Below are positions 1 through 9,238 of a DNA stretch of 64,000 nt, piece by piece. Position numbers and translations under genes: made by a program. The DNA is from Halorubrum sp. BOL3-1 (lineage in GTDB: Archaea; Halobacteriota; Halobacteria; Halobacteriales; Haloferacaceae). Position 1 is the stretch's first letter; each line of letters begins with the position of its first letter. The DNA lies in the NCBI RefSeq assembly GCF_004114375.1, contig NZ_CP034692.1, positions 1 through 64,000 of the forward strand. Reading direction: 5' to 3'. The notes under the pieces were generated by a model. The model saw only the letters and a list, made by a program, of their open reading frames with translations. It was not told where the DNA came from and ran no database searches.

Positions 1-898
1 TCGCGCCGACGAGCCGCCCGGGCACCTGCCGCAGGAAGTCGTCGCGGCAGGCGAAGATCCCGAGCCCCATCCCGTAGGCGGTCGGCAGGCCGAGCGCGCC
101 GGCTTCCCCGACGACCACGTCGGCGCCGACGGCCGCCGGCGACTCCAGCACCGACAGCGCGACGACGTCGGAGCCGAGGACGAACAGCGCGTCGGTCTCA
201 GCGGCGACGTCGCCGACGGCGTCGAGCCGCTCCTCGATACAGCCGCGGACGGTGGGATTTTCGGCGTACACCATGACGACGTCGTCGCCGGCGCGCTCCG
301 CGAGCGCGTCGACGTCGGCGGTCCCGTCGGCGGTCGGGTACTCCTCGACGGTCAGCTCGGCGCCGGCGCAGTAGTTCTCCAACACCGCCCGTTTCCCCTC
401 CCGGAGCTGTTCGGGAACCAAGACCACGTCGCCGGACGTCGACCGGAGGCGGTCCGCGAGCGTCGCGGCCTCCCCGAGCGCGGTCGCGGCGTCGTACATC
501 GAGCAGTTCGCGACGTCGAGACCGGTCAGCTCCACCAACATCGACTGGTACTCGAACAGCGCCTGGAGGAACCCCTGCGACGCCTCCGGCTGGTACTGGG
601 TGTAGCTGGTGAGGAACTCCGCGCGGTCCGCGAGGTGGTCGACGACGCTCGGGACGTAGTGGCCGTAGTGGCCCCGCCCGAGGAACTCCGTGAGGTCGTC
701 GTTACGGTTCAGAATACGGGCGCACTCGTCGCGGATCTCGCGTTCGGTGCGCGGCTCGATGCCCAAATTGTCGTCGAAGGCGACCGCGTCGGGGATGTCG
801 AACAGCGCCTCCTCGTCGTCGACGCCGATCGCCGCCAGCATCGCCGCGGTCTCCTCGTCCGTGTGGGGCGCGTACGGGGTGCCGTTCGCCCGGCTCAT
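1..898 (-). CDS. gcvPA: Glycine dehydrogenase (decarboxylating) subunit 1, partial
   Basis: This is the N-terminal half of the split P-protein of the glycine cleavage system, which decarboxylates glycine on PLP and passes the aminomethyl group to lipoyl-GcvH. The minus-strand translation opens with [16 protein letters not shown] and continues with family-typical stretches such as [31 protein letters not shown] and [15 protein letters not shown]. The frame leaves the window at its left edge after about 299 residues, so the C-terminus and the partner gcvPB are not visible. The ATG at 898 lies 72 nt after the stop of gcvH, in line with co-transcription. Confidence 0.93.
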   Translation of the reverse strand, partial: MSRANGTPYAPHTDEETAAMLAAIGVDDEEALFDIPDAVAFDDNLGIEPRTEREIRDECARILNRNDDLTEFLGRGHYGHYVPSVVDHLADRAEFLTSYTQYQPEASQGFLQALFEYQSMLVELTGLDVANCSMYDAATALGEAATLADRLRSTSGDVVLVPEQLREGKRAVLENYCAGAELTVEEYPTADGTADVDALAERAGDDVVMVYAENPTVRGCIEERLDAVGDVAAETDALFVLGSDVVALSVLESPAAVGADVVVGEAGALGLPTAYGMGLGIFACRDDFLRQVPGRLVGA

Positions 899-970
899 CG
901 GCTCGCCCCGAGGTCGCCAGCTGGTTCGATTCCGTGTCGTCCGCCGGAAAGTGTCGCGTTCATGATCGGA

Positions 971-1354
971 TCAGGCGATCTGGTCGTCGTACTCGTCGGC
1001 GTCGAGCAGTCCGTCGGCCTCGCCGCCCTCGACCGGGGTCACTTCGACCAGCCACCCGTCGCCGTACGGGTCCTCGTTGACCAGCTCCGGGCGGTCGAAC
1101 AGTTCCTCGTTGACCGCGACGATCTCGCCCGAGACGGGCGCGTACAGGTCCGAGACGGCCTTGATAGACTCGACGACGCCGAACGCCTCACCGCCAGCGA
1201 TCTCGTCGCCGACCTCGGGCAGCTCGACGAACACCACGTCGCCCAACTCGTCCTGCGCGAAGTCGGAGACGCCGATCCGAACGGCGTCGCCGCCGGTCGT
1301 CGACCACTCGTGCGATTCCAGGTACCGTCTGTCGTCGGGAACGTCGAAGCTCAT
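971..1354 (-). CDS. gcvH: Glycine cleavage system H protein
   Basis: Lipoyl carrier of the glycine cleavage system, shuttling the aminomethyl intermediate between P, T and L proteins. The 127-residue length is normal for GcvH. The lipoylation motif is visible as [15 protein letters not shown], with the modified lysine in ESIKA, and the N-terminus ([14 protein letters not shown]) matches the family start. It precedes gcvPA on the same strand. No gcvT lies upstream; the next gene is fen1. That differs from the gcvT-gcvH-gcvPA-gcvPB order I would expect in haloarchaea. Confidence 0.95.
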   Translation of the reverse strand: MSFDVPDDRRYLESHEWSTTGGDAVRIGVSDFAQDELGDVVFVELPEVGDEIAGGEAFGVVESIKAVSDLYAPVSGEIVAVNEELFDRPELVNEDPYGDGWLVEVTPVEGGEADGLLDADEYDDQIA

Positions 1355-1507
1355 TGGTCAGGGTCGTCGCGGCCCGCTCGGACCTCTGTCCGCGGGAGCG
1401 CCGCGCCGCCGGAACCGGTGACGGATCCGGCCCGTCGACCGGCTGCGGGCGTCGTCCGCGATCGAAAAGCGGTCCGCGACACGTGTATCTCCCTTCTGAC
1501 GACGAGG

Positions 1508-1517
1508 AGATAAAAGG
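1508..1517 (-). promoter_or_regulatory. Candidate A/T box for gcvH-gcvPA with a long leader
   Basis: Read on the minus strand this is CCTTTTATCT, the best A/T box in the fen1-gcvH gap. It lies about 155 nt before the gcvH ATG, so the transcript would have a leader of roughly 125 nt, unlike the leaderless pattern elsewhere in the window. Confidence 0.35.
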
Positions 1518-1574
1518 TGTGTTCGCGGCGGTCGAGCCGGCGGACGCCCCTCGGAGTCCGTCCGTGGCGCCCCG

Positions 1575-2552
1575 TCAGGTCCACCGATCCAACCCGCTCT
1601 GGACCTGTGACTCCGCGATGCGCTCGAAGCCTCGTTCGACCTCCTCTCCGGCGACGCCCCACTCGTCGACGACGTACTCGCGGGCGGCCTCGACGTCCGG
1701 GTTCACGTCTGCGTCGACCCCGCTGTCCGCCGCGGGCGGGTCCATGAACAGCTCGCGGATCGCCTCGGCGTTCGGCATCTCGGCGTCGCGGGCGTTGAGG
1801 ACGCCCCACAGGTCGCCGTGTTCCCTGACCGCCTTCACCGCGGTCTTCGGGCCGATCCCCCGGACGCCCTCGTTGAAGTCCGTACCGCAGAGCATCGCGA
1901 CGTCGACGAGCCCCTGTCGGTCGAGGTCGAGGTCCGCGAGCGTCGCCGCCAGGTCCATTAGCTCCGGGTCGCCCTTGCTCGTCAGCTGGCGGAGGGTCGT
2001 GGGCGCGCCGAACAGCAGGGCGTCGTAGTCCTCGCTGCCGGCGTGGTCGACGGTCCCCGTCGCGGCCATGTGCGCGCACTGCGCTTCCCCCTCTGCCGGC
2101 GCCTCGACGATCGGCACGTCGAGCAGGCGGAGCAGCTCCCGAGTCGTCTCCTGGATCGCGTCGGTGAGCCGCTGCGTGCGGGCCTCCAGCCGCGCGGCCT
2201 CGGCCGCGTCCCCGCGCTCCTCGGCGGCCGCCCGGCGCTCCTCGGCCGCCTCGCGCTTCTCGCGTCGCTCGGCCACCTCGTCGGCCTTCAGGTCGGTGAC
2301 GGCGCCGTCGAACACCATCACCGGGATCAGGTCGTGCTCGAAGAACTTCGGTAACCCCTGAACCACCCCGATCAGGTTTGCGACCTCGGTCCCGTCGGGG
2401 GTCGTGTACGCCTCGTCCGCCGTCCACTTGACCGTGGTCGTGAGGTAGCGGTACAGCCAGTTGTGCGCGTCGACGGCGACGACGCTCCCCTCGATCTCCG
2501 CGAAGGGAACGTCTCGGATCGACGCAAGATCGCGCAGGTCGGCGTTTCCCAT
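1575..2552 (-). CDS. fen1: Flap endonuclease 1
   Basis: Structure-specific 5' nuclease that removes flaps during Okazaki fragment maturation and base excision repair. The 325-residue protein has the N-domain ([13 protein letters not shown], then VMVFDG) and the I-domain ([44 protein letters not shown]), covering the metal-binding acidic residues and the helix-hairpin-helix. It ends in QSGLDRWT, a PIP-like PCNA-binding tail with a terminal Thr where an aromatic residue is usual. The frame is open further upstream, but ATG 2552 is chosen because the domain starts there and an A/T box (GTTTAACA) lies about 26 nt ahead. Confidence 0.95.
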   Translation of the reverse strand: MGNADLRDLASIRDVPFAEIEGSVVAVDAHNWLYRYLTTTVKWTADEAYTTPDGTEVANLIGVVQGLPKFFEHDLIPVMVFDGAVTDLKADEVAERREKREAAEERRAAAEERGDAAEAARLEARTQRLTDAIQETTRELLRLLDVPIVEAPAEGEAQCAHMAATGTVDHAGSEDYDALLFGAPTTLRQLTSKGDPELMDLAATLADLDLDRQGLVDVAMLCGTDFNEGVRGIGPKTAVKAVREHGDLWGVLNARDAEMPNAEAIRELFMDPPAADSGVDADVNPDVEAAREYVVDEWGVAGEEVERGFERIAESQVQSGLDRWT

Positions 2553-2653
2553 TGTCTGTCTCTTGGGCGCGCCGTTGTTAAACGCTGACCGTCCGCGACG
2601 ACGCGTCCGTCCGCCGGCTCGCGCCGTCGCGGTAGGCCTGCCGACTTCTGGGC

Positions 2654-2661
2654 AGTTTATG
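2654..2661 (+). promoter_or_regulatory. A/T box of the DnaJ-ferredoxin gene
   Basis: AGTTTATG is centred about 33 nt before the ATG at 2691, close to the distance expected for an almost leaderless transcript. Confidence 0.5.
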
Positions 2662-2690
2662 TGTCTCACGCGTCTACGTAGGGCAACCGG

Positions 2691-3347
2691 ATGGTCTCCC
2701 CGTTCGAGGTGTTGGACGTCGACGAGGGCGCCGACGACGAGACGGTCGAACGGGCGTACCGCGAGCGCGTGAAACGCGCTCACCCCGACCAGGGGGGTTC
2801 GATCGAGGAGTTTCAGCTCGTCCGCCGGGCCTACCGCGAGCTGTCGGAGCGCGACGGGAACGGCGACGGGAGCGACAGCGGAGTCGACCCCGCCGACGTC
2901 GACCTCACCGAAGGCGACGACGCGCGGGCGCCGAGGTCGACACGCGTCGAGTTCCTCGACTACGAGGCCGTCGTCGACTACGGCTGGTCGCTCGACGACG
3001 ACGAGCTGTTCCGAAAGGCGTCCCACGCCGACCTCGACCCCGACGCCCACGGTCGCCTGCTCGTCCACCCCGACGAGAGCCTGCTGGAGGCGGCCGAGCG
3101 GAGCGGCTTCGGCTGGCCGTTCTCGTGTCGCGGCGGCGCCTGCGCGAACTGCGCGGTGTACCTCGCGGCGGGCGAGCTCTCGCAACCGACCGACCACATC
3201 ATGCCAGACGACCTCGCGGAGCGGGGCTTCCGGCTCTCCTGTAACGGCTACCCGCTGACCGACGAGCTGTCGGTCGTGTTCAACGTGAAACAGCGACCCG
3301 AACTCGACGACCTCATCCTCCCGCCCGGACCGTTCACGCGGCGGTAA
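2691..3347 (+). CDS. J-domain / 2Fe-2S ferredoxin fusion protein
   Basis: Electron carrier of the plant-type 2Fe-2S family preceded by a J-like domain. Residues 1-55 form a J-domain with the HPD motif in KRAHPDQGG. Residues about 110-218 are the haloarchaeal ferredoxin, with cluster cysteines in [16 protein letters not shown] and a fourth in [11 protein letters not shown] Ser/Asp-rich linker joins the two parts. The fold and ligand spacing match haloarchaeal ferredoxin. Fusion to a J-domain occurs in this class but its function is not established. It may recruit a DnaK to the iron-sulfur site, but that is inference. Confidence 0.88.
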   Translation: MVSPFEVLDVDEGADDETVERAYRERVKRAHPDQGGSIEEFQLVRRAYRELSERDGNGDGSDSGVDPADVDLTEGDDARAPRSTRVEFLDYEAVVDYGWSLDDDELFRKASHADLDPDAHGRLLVHPDESLLEAAERSGFGWPFSCRGGACANCAVYLAAGELSQPTDHIMPDDLAERGFRLSCNGYPLTDELSVVFNVKQRPELDDLILPPGPFTRR

Positions 3348-3371
3348 GTCGGGTTCGAGACGCTCGCCGTC

Positions 3372-5597
3372 TCAGAACGCTTCTGCGACGGCCGCGACGA
3401 CCGCGTCCTCGACCGCGTCGCGCTCGCCCGAGAGGAACTCGATTTTCCCCTCGCGGACGCCGGCGGTGTCGATGTCCGCCGTCGGCGCGATTTCGGCCGC
3501 GCGCGCGGCCACGTCGCGGACCGACACGTCCGCCGTCGTGCGCACGTACAGCTCGTCGGTGCCGACGCCGACCGTCGCGAACGGCTCGCCGTCGGCGTGC
3601 CGCCGGTGGAGGTCGTCGAGGAGTAGCGGCGTCGGCGGGAAGTCGTATCGGTGGGTGTAGCCGTCGGTGTCGAGCAGCGCGAACTCGACGCCGTCGACCG
3701 CCTCCGTGGCGACGTTCGCGTCCGCGGTCTCGATTTCGGTCTCTAACTTCTCTCGGAACTGCTCGGAGACGTGCGCTGCGAGGTTGCCGCCGTCCGAGAA
3801 CAGCAGGTCCGCGATGAGCTCGCGTTTGTCCTGGTACGACTGGTAGTACGCCTCAAGCGCGACCGCCTCGCGGAGCTCCGCGACGCGCTCGGCGTCGTAG
3901 CCCGCGTCGCGCGCGAGGTCGACGTACCGGTCGGGGGCGTCCGTCCAGTAGCTCGCCCCCGGCAGGTGCCGGAGGTCCGGGCGGACCTCGTCGTTGATCG
4001 CGGACGCCAGCGAGGCGACGAGCGCGCCCGTCGAGAGCCCCTCGTCGCCGTCGACGTCGGCCAGCTCCGGCGAGACGAGGGTGTCGACCGCGTCCCGGGT
4101 CTCGGGGTCCGCGACCGCGGCGTCGACGACGACCGCGTCGACCCCGTACACCGACAGCAGGTCGATGCCGTCGGCGGACTCGGTCGTCGAGCCGGCGCCG
4201 ACGAGCAGGAACAGCGGGAGCTTCTCGTCGTGGCGGTCGCGGTCCTGGAGCATGCGCGTCGCGTCGTTGGTGGCCGCGTCCATCCCGTACACCGGCTCGT
4301 CGAGCGGGCGGCGGGTGAAGTAGTGGTACTCGGCGTCGCTTTTCGCGTGCTCGTCGCGGATCAGCGGGAGGACGGCGCGCTCGACGGCGGCGCCCGCGAC
4401 GTAGCCGTCCGCGGTCGCCGGATGGCGGACGACGATCGGGCGCGATTCGAGGACCGCGCGGCGGACCGCTTCCGCGGCGTCGAGGAGGTCGTCCGCGAGC
4501 GCGGCCACGGTCTCGTCGCCGCCCAGCGGCTGGAGCCCCTCGGGGCGCGCCTCGTCGGTGAGCGCCTCGGCGATCCGGCGTCGGACCGCTTCGGCCGCCT
4601 CGCCGTCGAGGAGGACGAGTCCGTCGGACTCCACTTGGACGTCGCCGCGGTGGCTCTCGACCTCGCCGTCGACCCGCACCGCGTCGCCGACCTCGACGTC
4701 CGGGTACGCTCGGACGCCCGGCTCGACGAAGGCGGCCACGTCGACCGCGCCCGTCTCGTCGCTGACCTCGAACACCGTCGGGCCGCCGGTCTGACGGACG
4801 CCGACGACCTCCCCTTCGATCCGGATCGACTCACCGATCGCGTCTCCGAGCGTCGTGATCGGCGCGCGCTCGCGGTCCGCATCGGTCTCTTCGTCCGCGT
4901 CGGTGTCGACCTCCTCGTCCGCTGCGCCGTCGGACTCGCCGTTCACGGCGACGGCGGAATCTTCGTCACCGTCCGAGGCGAGTGTGGCGTCGACCTCGGC
5001 GGACTCCTCATTGTCGGTCGCAACGTCTTTATCGGTCGGCTCGGGGTCCGCGTCGGCTTCGACGGCGTCGCCGTCGGCGGACTCCCCGTCTCCGACCGAG
5101 TCCACAGACTCCCCGTCTCCGACCGAGTCCGCGACCTCGATGTCGTCGTCCGCCGACTCGTCCGTCTCGGTCTCCGCTTCGGTATCGCCGTCGTCTCCGT
5201 CGTCGCTCGGCTCCTCGTCGGGACGGTGTTCGCCGGCAGGCTCTTGGACGAGGACGCCGCGGAACTCGCGTTCGGCCTGTCGGATCGACCAGCCGAGGTC
5301 GACGTTGCCGTTGTCGCGGACGCCCTTCACCTGGACGAACACCTCGTCGCCCGGCTCCCAGTCGAGGGTGTCGAGTCGGCGGTCGAGTTCGGAGCGGTGG
5401 AGCAGGCCGGTGACGCCCGGGACGAGGTCGACGAACACGCCGAACTCGGCGTATCCGTCGACGACGCCTCGGTAGAACCGGCTCGGGACGAGACCGTTCG
5501 GAGAGTCGCCGCGGAAGTCGAACACGACGTCTTCCTGGTGCGAGTCGCAGACGCGACCGCTCCCGACGTCGGTTCCACAAATGATACAGGATCCCAT
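3372..5597 (-). CDS. RecJ-like DHH phosphoesterase with Zn-ribbon, S1 and OB domains
   Basis: Probable single-strand-specific nuclease of the archaeal RecJ/DHH group (741 aa). Visible in order: a short zinc motif (CIICG, later VCDSH, residues 4-20); an S1 domain (about 32-105, FYRGVVDGYAEFGVFVDLVPG); a long Asp/Glu linker (about 110-240); an OB-fold (about 243-320, IRIEGEVVGVRQTGG); and a DHH/DHHA1 region (about 350-741) ending GVREGKIEFLSGERDAVEDA. The exact nuclease motifs are divergent, so activity is inferred from architecture. ATG 5597 follows an A/T box (GTTTTAGG) by about 27 nt. The gene is convergent with the ferredoxin gene, 24 nt apart. Confidence 0.85.
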   Translation of the reverse strand: MGSCIICGTDVGSGRVCDSHQEDVVFDFRGDSPNGLVPSRFYRGVVDGYAEFGVFVDLVPGVTGLLHRSELDRRLDTLDWEPGDEVFVQVKGVRDNGNVDLGWSIRQAEREFRGVLVQEPAGEHRPDEEPSDDGDDGDTEAETETDESADDDIEVADSVGDGESVDSVGDGESADGDAVEADADPEPTDKDVATDNEESAEVDATLASDGDEDSAVAVNGESDGAADEEVDTDADEETDADRERAPITTLGDAIGESIRIEGEVVGVRQTGGPTVFEVSDETGAVDVAAFVEPGVRAYPDVEVGDAVRVDGEVESHRGDVQVESDGLVLLDGEAAEAVRRRIAEALTDEARPEGLQPLGGDETVAALADDLLDAAEAVRRAVLESRPIVVRHPATADGYVAGAAVERAVLPLIRDEHAKSDAEYHYFTRRPLDEPVYGMDAATNDATRMLQDRDRHDEKLPLFLLVGAGSTTESADGIDLLSVYGVDAVVVDAAVADPETRDAVDTLVSPELADVDGDEGLSTGALVASLASAINDEVRPDLRHLPGASYWTDAPDRYVDLARDAGYDAERVAELREAVALEAYYQSYQDKRELIADLLFSDGGNLAAHVSEQFREKLETEIETADANVATEAVDGVEFALLDTDGYTHRYDFPPTPLLLDDLHRRHADGEPFATVGVGTDELYVRTTADVSVRDVAARAAEIAPTADIDTAGVREGKIEFLSGERDAVEDAVVAAVAEAF

Positions 5598-5671
5598 TTG
5601 AATACACAGAGAGCCTCGGGCCTAAAACGGTTGTCGAAAGCCCGCTGCGGACGCCGCGAGCGGCGGGCGGG

Positions 5672-6280
5672 TCACGCGCCGAAGAGCGTCCGCGCCGCGG
5701 CCACGACGCGGTAGCCAACGCCGTAGCCGAGCGCGGCCGGCGGGACCGCGGCGACGACCGTCCGGATCGGTCCCAGTCCGTGGACCGCCCGGAACCCGAC
5801 GAACAGCAGCACAGCGGCGTACGCGCCGCAGGCGACCCTGAGTTCGGGTATCGCGGGTCCGGCCAGCGCCATCGGGGAGCTGGCGTACGCGACGGCTTGG
5901 ACCGTCTCGCTCACGCCGCCGCGGTCGCCAGACCCGACTCCGCCGTCGACTTCGACGCTCGCTATCACCACCGAGACGGTCGCGACCGCGGCGGTCAGGT
6001 GGAGACCGACCGGCGCCGCGAGCGCGACCGCGACGAGGAAGACGACGACCCCGGACAGCGCCCGCGACGAGGGGACGACGTTCGGTACCGCTCCGGGGTC
6101 CGTCGCGATCAGCCCGAACGCGAACGCCGCCGCGACCGCGACGGCGAACGTCAGCGCGGGTGCCTGATCCCCGGGCGCGATCCCGTTCGCGAACGCCCGC
6201 CGCGGCCGAACGAGTACCTCGACCCACGTTCGCGCGATTCCGCGCGGGCCGCGCGGGCGACCGCCCGTCGAACCGCTCAT
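5672..6280 (-). CDS. Yip1-family membrane protein
   Basis: Polytopic membrane protein of about 202 residues resembling archaeal Yip1-domain proteins. After a basic N-terminus (GIARTWVEVLVRPRRAF) come four or five hydrophobic segments, for example FAVAVAAAFAFGLIA and GVVVFLVAVALAAPVGLHL, with the typical QAVAYASSPM stretch before the C-terminal helices. Function is unknown. ATG 6280 is preferred to the GTG at 6292 because an A/T box (GTTATTCC, about 6312-6319) sits at leaderless spacing. It follows the recJ-like gene's start on the same strand. Confidence 0.75.
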   Translation of the reverse strand: MSGSTGGRPRGPRGIARTWVEVLVRPRRAFANGIAPGDQAPALTFAVAVAAAFAFGLIATDPGAVPNVVPSSRALSGVVVFLVAVALAAPVGLHLTAAVATVSVVIASVEVDGGVGSGDRGGVSETVQAVAYASSPMALAGPAIPELRVACGAYAAVLLFVGFRAVHGLGPIRTVVAAVPPAALGYGVGYRVVAAARTLFGA

Positions 6281-6433
6281 CCGAGACGTCACGGTCGGGG
6301 TTCGACCGCGCGGAATAACCCGTTTCCGGTTCGGTCCACGGGCGCCGGTCTCGCTCCGCGGACTCCGGCTCTATCCGCGGATTTCGGCCCCCGAATCCAT
6401 AAACTTATCAGCCCTGATACGCGGCGCGTAAAC

Positions 6434-6442
6434 GCTTATACG
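6434..6442 (+). promoter_or_regulatory. A/T box of the pilin-like gene
   Basis: GCTTATACG lies about 28 nt before ATG 6466, the leaderless spacing seen across the window. Confidence 0.55.
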
Positions 6443-6465
6443 GGCGCCGTCTGACTGACGGTCGA

Positions 6466-6933
6466 ATGGTCCCGTTCCGAAACGACGAGCGAGGGTTCAC
6501 CCCGCTGGCGGGGACGGGACTGCTCGTCGGGGTCGTCGTCCTGCTGCTGGCGATCGTCGGCGCGGCGGTGTTCGGTCTCATCGACGGCGTCGCCCCGCCC
6601 GACGCCGAGTTCGAGGGCCGACAGGTCGACGGCGAGATCGTCGTCGTCGCGGTCGGTCCCGACCCGGTTCCGGCCGAAGAGCTGTACGTCCGCGGCGAGG
6701 ACCCGGACGGCAACGTCCAGTTCGGCGCGTGGCCCGGCGGCGGCGTGGTCCGACCGGGCGACCGGGTCCCCGTGCCCAACGCCACCGGCAACGAGAACTT
6801 CGACGTCGTCTGGGAGCCGGTCGCGTTCGACACCCGCGAGACCCTCGGCAGCTACGACGGCGAGGACTCCGGGATCCAGGAGTGGAGCGAGGAGAACGGC
6901 GGCAGCACGCCCGGCGGCGGCGTCGGCGTCTGA
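6466..6933 (+). CDS. Archaeal type IV pilin-like protein
   Basis: Small secreted or surface protein of 155 residues with a class III-type signal: a short charged leader (FRNDERG), then one long hydrophobic helix (LAGTGLLVGVVVLLLAIVGA, residues about 14-38). This matches the archaeal pilin N-terminal domain (DUF1628-like), which is processed by prepilin peptidase. The rest is an acidic beta-rich domain (FEGRQVDGEIVVVAV, DVVWEPVAFDTRETL) ending in a Gly-rich tail. It has no pilus assembly genes beside it, so it may be an orphan pilin. Confidence 0.72.
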   Translation: MVPFRNDERGFTPLAGTGLLVGVVVLLLAIVGAAVFGLIDGVAPPDAEFEGRQVDGEIVVVAVGPDPVPAEELYVRGEDPDGNVQFGAWPGGGVVRPGDRVPVPNATGNENFDVVWEPVAFDTRETLGSYDGEDSGIQEWSEENGGSTPGGGVGV

Positions 6934-6947
6934 CACCCCTCGCCGGC

Positions 6948-8105
6948 TCACTCGACGGCGACCCACTCGCCGCGCTCGTCGGCCCGCTCGATCGCCGCGA
7001 GCGCCTTCTGGACCTCGTACCCGTCCGCGAACGACGGCTCGAACGACTCTCCCGCCGCGACCGCCGAGAGGAATTCGTAGTTCTCGTGGACGAACGTGTG
7101 TTCCCAGCCGATCACGTGACCGGGGGGCCACCAGCGGTCGACGTACGGGTCCGACTCCTCGGTGACGAGTACCGTTTCGTAGCCGCGGTTCCCCTCGCGG
7201 AGCACCTCCAACTCGTTGAGCCGCTCTAAGGAGAACTTGAGGCTCCCCTTCGAGCCGTGGACCGCGATCGTGTGGTCGTTCTTGTGGCCCGCAGCGACGC
7301 GGCTGGCCTCGAAGGTCCCGGTCGCGCCCGACTCGTAGGCGACCTGCGCGCTGTAGGCGTCGTCGACCGTCACGTCGCGGTACTCCTCGATTCCCCCCTC
7401 CCCGTCGTAGACGGGACGCTCGTCGACGAACGTCCGGAGGTGGCCGGAGAGGCGGTCGATCTCGCCGACCGCCTCGCCCACGAGGAAGTTCGCGAGGTCG
7501 ACCGTGTGCGCGCCGAGATCCCCGAGCGCGCCCGATCCCGCCATCTCGGCGTCCATCCGCCACGCCCACGGCGCCTCGGGGTCGACGAGCCAGTCCTGGA
7601 GGTACCGCCCGCGGACCTGCCGGATCTCTCCGAGTTCGCCGTCTTCGATCAGCCCCTTCGCGTGCCGGATCGCGGGGACGAACCGGTAGTTGAACGCGGT
7701 GCCCGCGGTCACGTCGGTTACAGCCGCTGCGTCGCGCATCGCCGCGGCCTCCTCCAGCGTCGGCGCGAGCGGCTTCTCACAGAGGACGGGAACTCCGGCT
7801 CCGAGGGCCGCGATCGACGGCTCCGCGTGGACGTGGTTCGGGCCGAGGTTGTAGAAGACGTCCACCTCGTCTATCGCCGCCTCCCAGTCGGTCGCGGTGT
7901 GTGCGAAGCCGAACCGGTCGGCCGCGTCTGCGAGCTCTTCCTCGTCGCGCCCGACGAGCGTGTGCCGATCGACGTCGGGCGCGTCCGGAAAGAACATCGG
8001 GAGCCGCGCGAGCGCGTTCGAGTGCGCCTTGCCCATGAATCGATACCCCAGTACGCCGATCTTGAGTGGTTCCTGTGTCATCGTCGTGGCTGTCTCGGTC
8101 GTCAT
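6948..8105 (-). CDS. Gfo/Idh/MocA-family oxidoreductase
   Basis: NAD(P)-dependent dehydrogenase, 385 aa, probably acting on a sugar or cyclitol. The Rossmann start is IGVLGYRFMGKAHSNAL, the family EKP motif is in VLCEKPLAPT, and the catalytic-region residues are in GDLGAHTVDLANFLVG. An internal Met (codon at 8081, MTQEPLKIG) would fit the fold start as well as the upstream ATG. Its ATG is 4 nt after the stop of the TIM-barrel isomerase gene, so the two form one operon. The pairing suggests inositol-type or rare-sugar breakdown. The substrate cannot be read from sequence. Confidence 0.88.
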   Translation of the reverse strand: MTTETATTMTQEPLKIGVLGYRFMGKAHSNALARLPMFFPDAPDVDRHTLVGRDEEELADAADRFGFAHTATDWEAAIDEVDVFYNLGPNHVHAEPSIAALGAGVPVLCEKPLAPTLEEAAAMRDAAAVTDVTAGTAFNYRFVPAIRHAKGLIEDGELGEIRQVRGRYLQDWLVDPEAPWAWRMDAEMAGSGALGDLGAHTVDLANFLVGEAVGEIDRLSGHLRTFVDERPVYDGEGGIEEYRDVTVDDAYSAQVAYESGATGTFEASRVAAGHKNDHTIAVHGSKGSLKFSLERLNELEVLREGNRGYETVLVTEESDPYVDRWWPPGHVIGWEHTFVHENYEFLSAVAAGESFEPSFADGYEVQKALAAIERADERGEWVAVE

Positions 8106-8109
8106 CGTC

Positions 8110-9081
8110 TCACTCCGCCCAGTACGCGTCGCCCGGTTCCGTCTCGAAGACGGCGCGATCGAGCACGTCGACCGCCTTCTCTAACCCCTCCCGCGCCGAG
8201 GTCAGCGAGTCCTCGTGTTCGATCGACAGCGCGCCCTCGTAGCCGACCATCCGGAGCGTCGAGACGACCTCCTTCCAGTGGGCCTCGTCGTGGCCGTAAC
8301 CGATCGAGCGGAACAGCCACGATCGGCCGGCCTCCTCGGCGTAACCCGTCGTGTCGAGGACGCCCTTCACGCGTGCGTTCGCGTCGTACACCTTCGTGTC
8401 CTTGGCGTGGACGTGATGAATCGCGTCGCGTCCGCCGAGAAAGCGGATCGCCTCGGTCACGTCGATCCCCTGCCAGTAGAGGTGTGAGGGATCGAAGTTG
8501 GCGCCGATCCGCTCGTTGGTCGCCTCTCGGAGCGCGACCAGGCTCGTCGGCTCGTACACGAGCATGTTCGGGTGCATCTCGACGGCGACGTCGACGCCGT
8601 GACGGTCGGCGTGTCTCGCCACGTCCCGCCAGTACGGGACCGCCACCTCGTCCCACTGGTAGTCGAGCGCGTCGGCGTGTTCGGTCGGCCACGGAGCCGT
8701 GACCCAGTTCGGCGTCGAGTCGCCGGGGGCGCCCGCGGGGAGTCCCGAGAAGCACGTCACCGTCCCGACGCCGAGCAGGTCGGCCAACTCGATCGCCTCG
8801 CGCAGTTCGCGGTCGGCCCTCGCGGCCCGCTCCGAATCCGGATGGAGCGGGTTGTTGTGCGTCGCGAGCGCGGAGACCCGGAGCCCGTGAGCGTCGAGCA
8901 GGTCGCGAAGGTCCTCGCGTGCCGCTTCGTCGTCGAGGAGCGTTTCCCGGTCGACGTGGTCCTCGCCGGGCCATCCGCCGACGCCGAGTTCGAGGGCGTC
9001 AACGCCGATCTCGTCGAGGTACGCGACCGCGTCGTCAATCGGTTCGCCGCCGAGGGGAACGGTTAGCACGCCGACCTCCAT
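8110..9081 (-). CDS. Sugar phosphate isomerase/epimerase family protein (AP endonuclease 2-like TIM barrel)
   Basis: TIM-barrel isomerase/epimerase of 323 residues in the IolE/IolI/Xyl_iso group. Metal-site residues typical of the fold are visible in VAVEMHPNMLVYEP, GANFDPSHLYWQG, HHVHAKDTKVY and GALSIEHEDSL. First gene of a two-gene operon with the oxidoreductase above. An A/T box (CTTATTCGG on the minus strand, about 9105-9112) lies about 26 nt before ATG 9081. The pair probably interconverts and oxidises a sugar or cyclitol, but no transporter or kinase is nearby to identify it. Confidence 0.87.
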   Translation of the reverse strand: MEVGVLTVPLGGEPIDDAVAYLDEIGVDALELGVGGWPGEDHVDRETLLDDEAAREDLRDLLDAHGLRVSALATHNNPLHPDSERAARADRELREAIELADLLGVGTVTCFSGLPAGAPGDSTPNWVTAPWPTEHADALDYQWDEVAVPYWRDVARHADRHGVDVAVEMHPNMLVYEPTSLVALREATNERIGANFDPSHLYWQGIDVTEAIRFLGGRDAIHHVHAKDTKVYDANARVKGVLDTTGYAEEAGRSWLFRSIGYGHDEAHWKEVVSTLRMVGYEGALSIEHEDSLTSAREGLEKAVDVLDRAVFETEPGDAYWAE

Positions 9082-9209
9082 GGGCGGGGCTACATCGACA
9101 CGCCGAATAAGTGTTCAGGAAGGCCGCGTCGAAGCGGCGGTCGCGTCACCCACTCCAAGACGGCCGCGGACGGCGTCGTTCCACGGCGTCTTTCGCGGCC
9201 ACGATCGGC

Positions 9210-9217
9210 TATTTACC
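9210..9217 (+). promoter_or_regulatory. A/T box upstream of ATG 9239
   Basis: TATTTACC is about 26 nt before ATG 9239 and decides that start over upstream in-frame codons. Confidence 0.5.
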
Positions 9218-9238
9218 AACAGACGAACGACAGCACGT

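Noticed and set aside
3771-5714. Long plus-strand open frame opposite the RecJ-like gene
   Set aside because: It is an antisense shadow produced by high GC; its translation is Val/Arg/Asp-repetitive without domains.
7257-8702. Long plus-strand open frame opposite the oxidoreductase and isomerase genes
   Set aside because: Antisense of two clearly recognised enzymes; the translation ends in Arg/Ser-rich noise.
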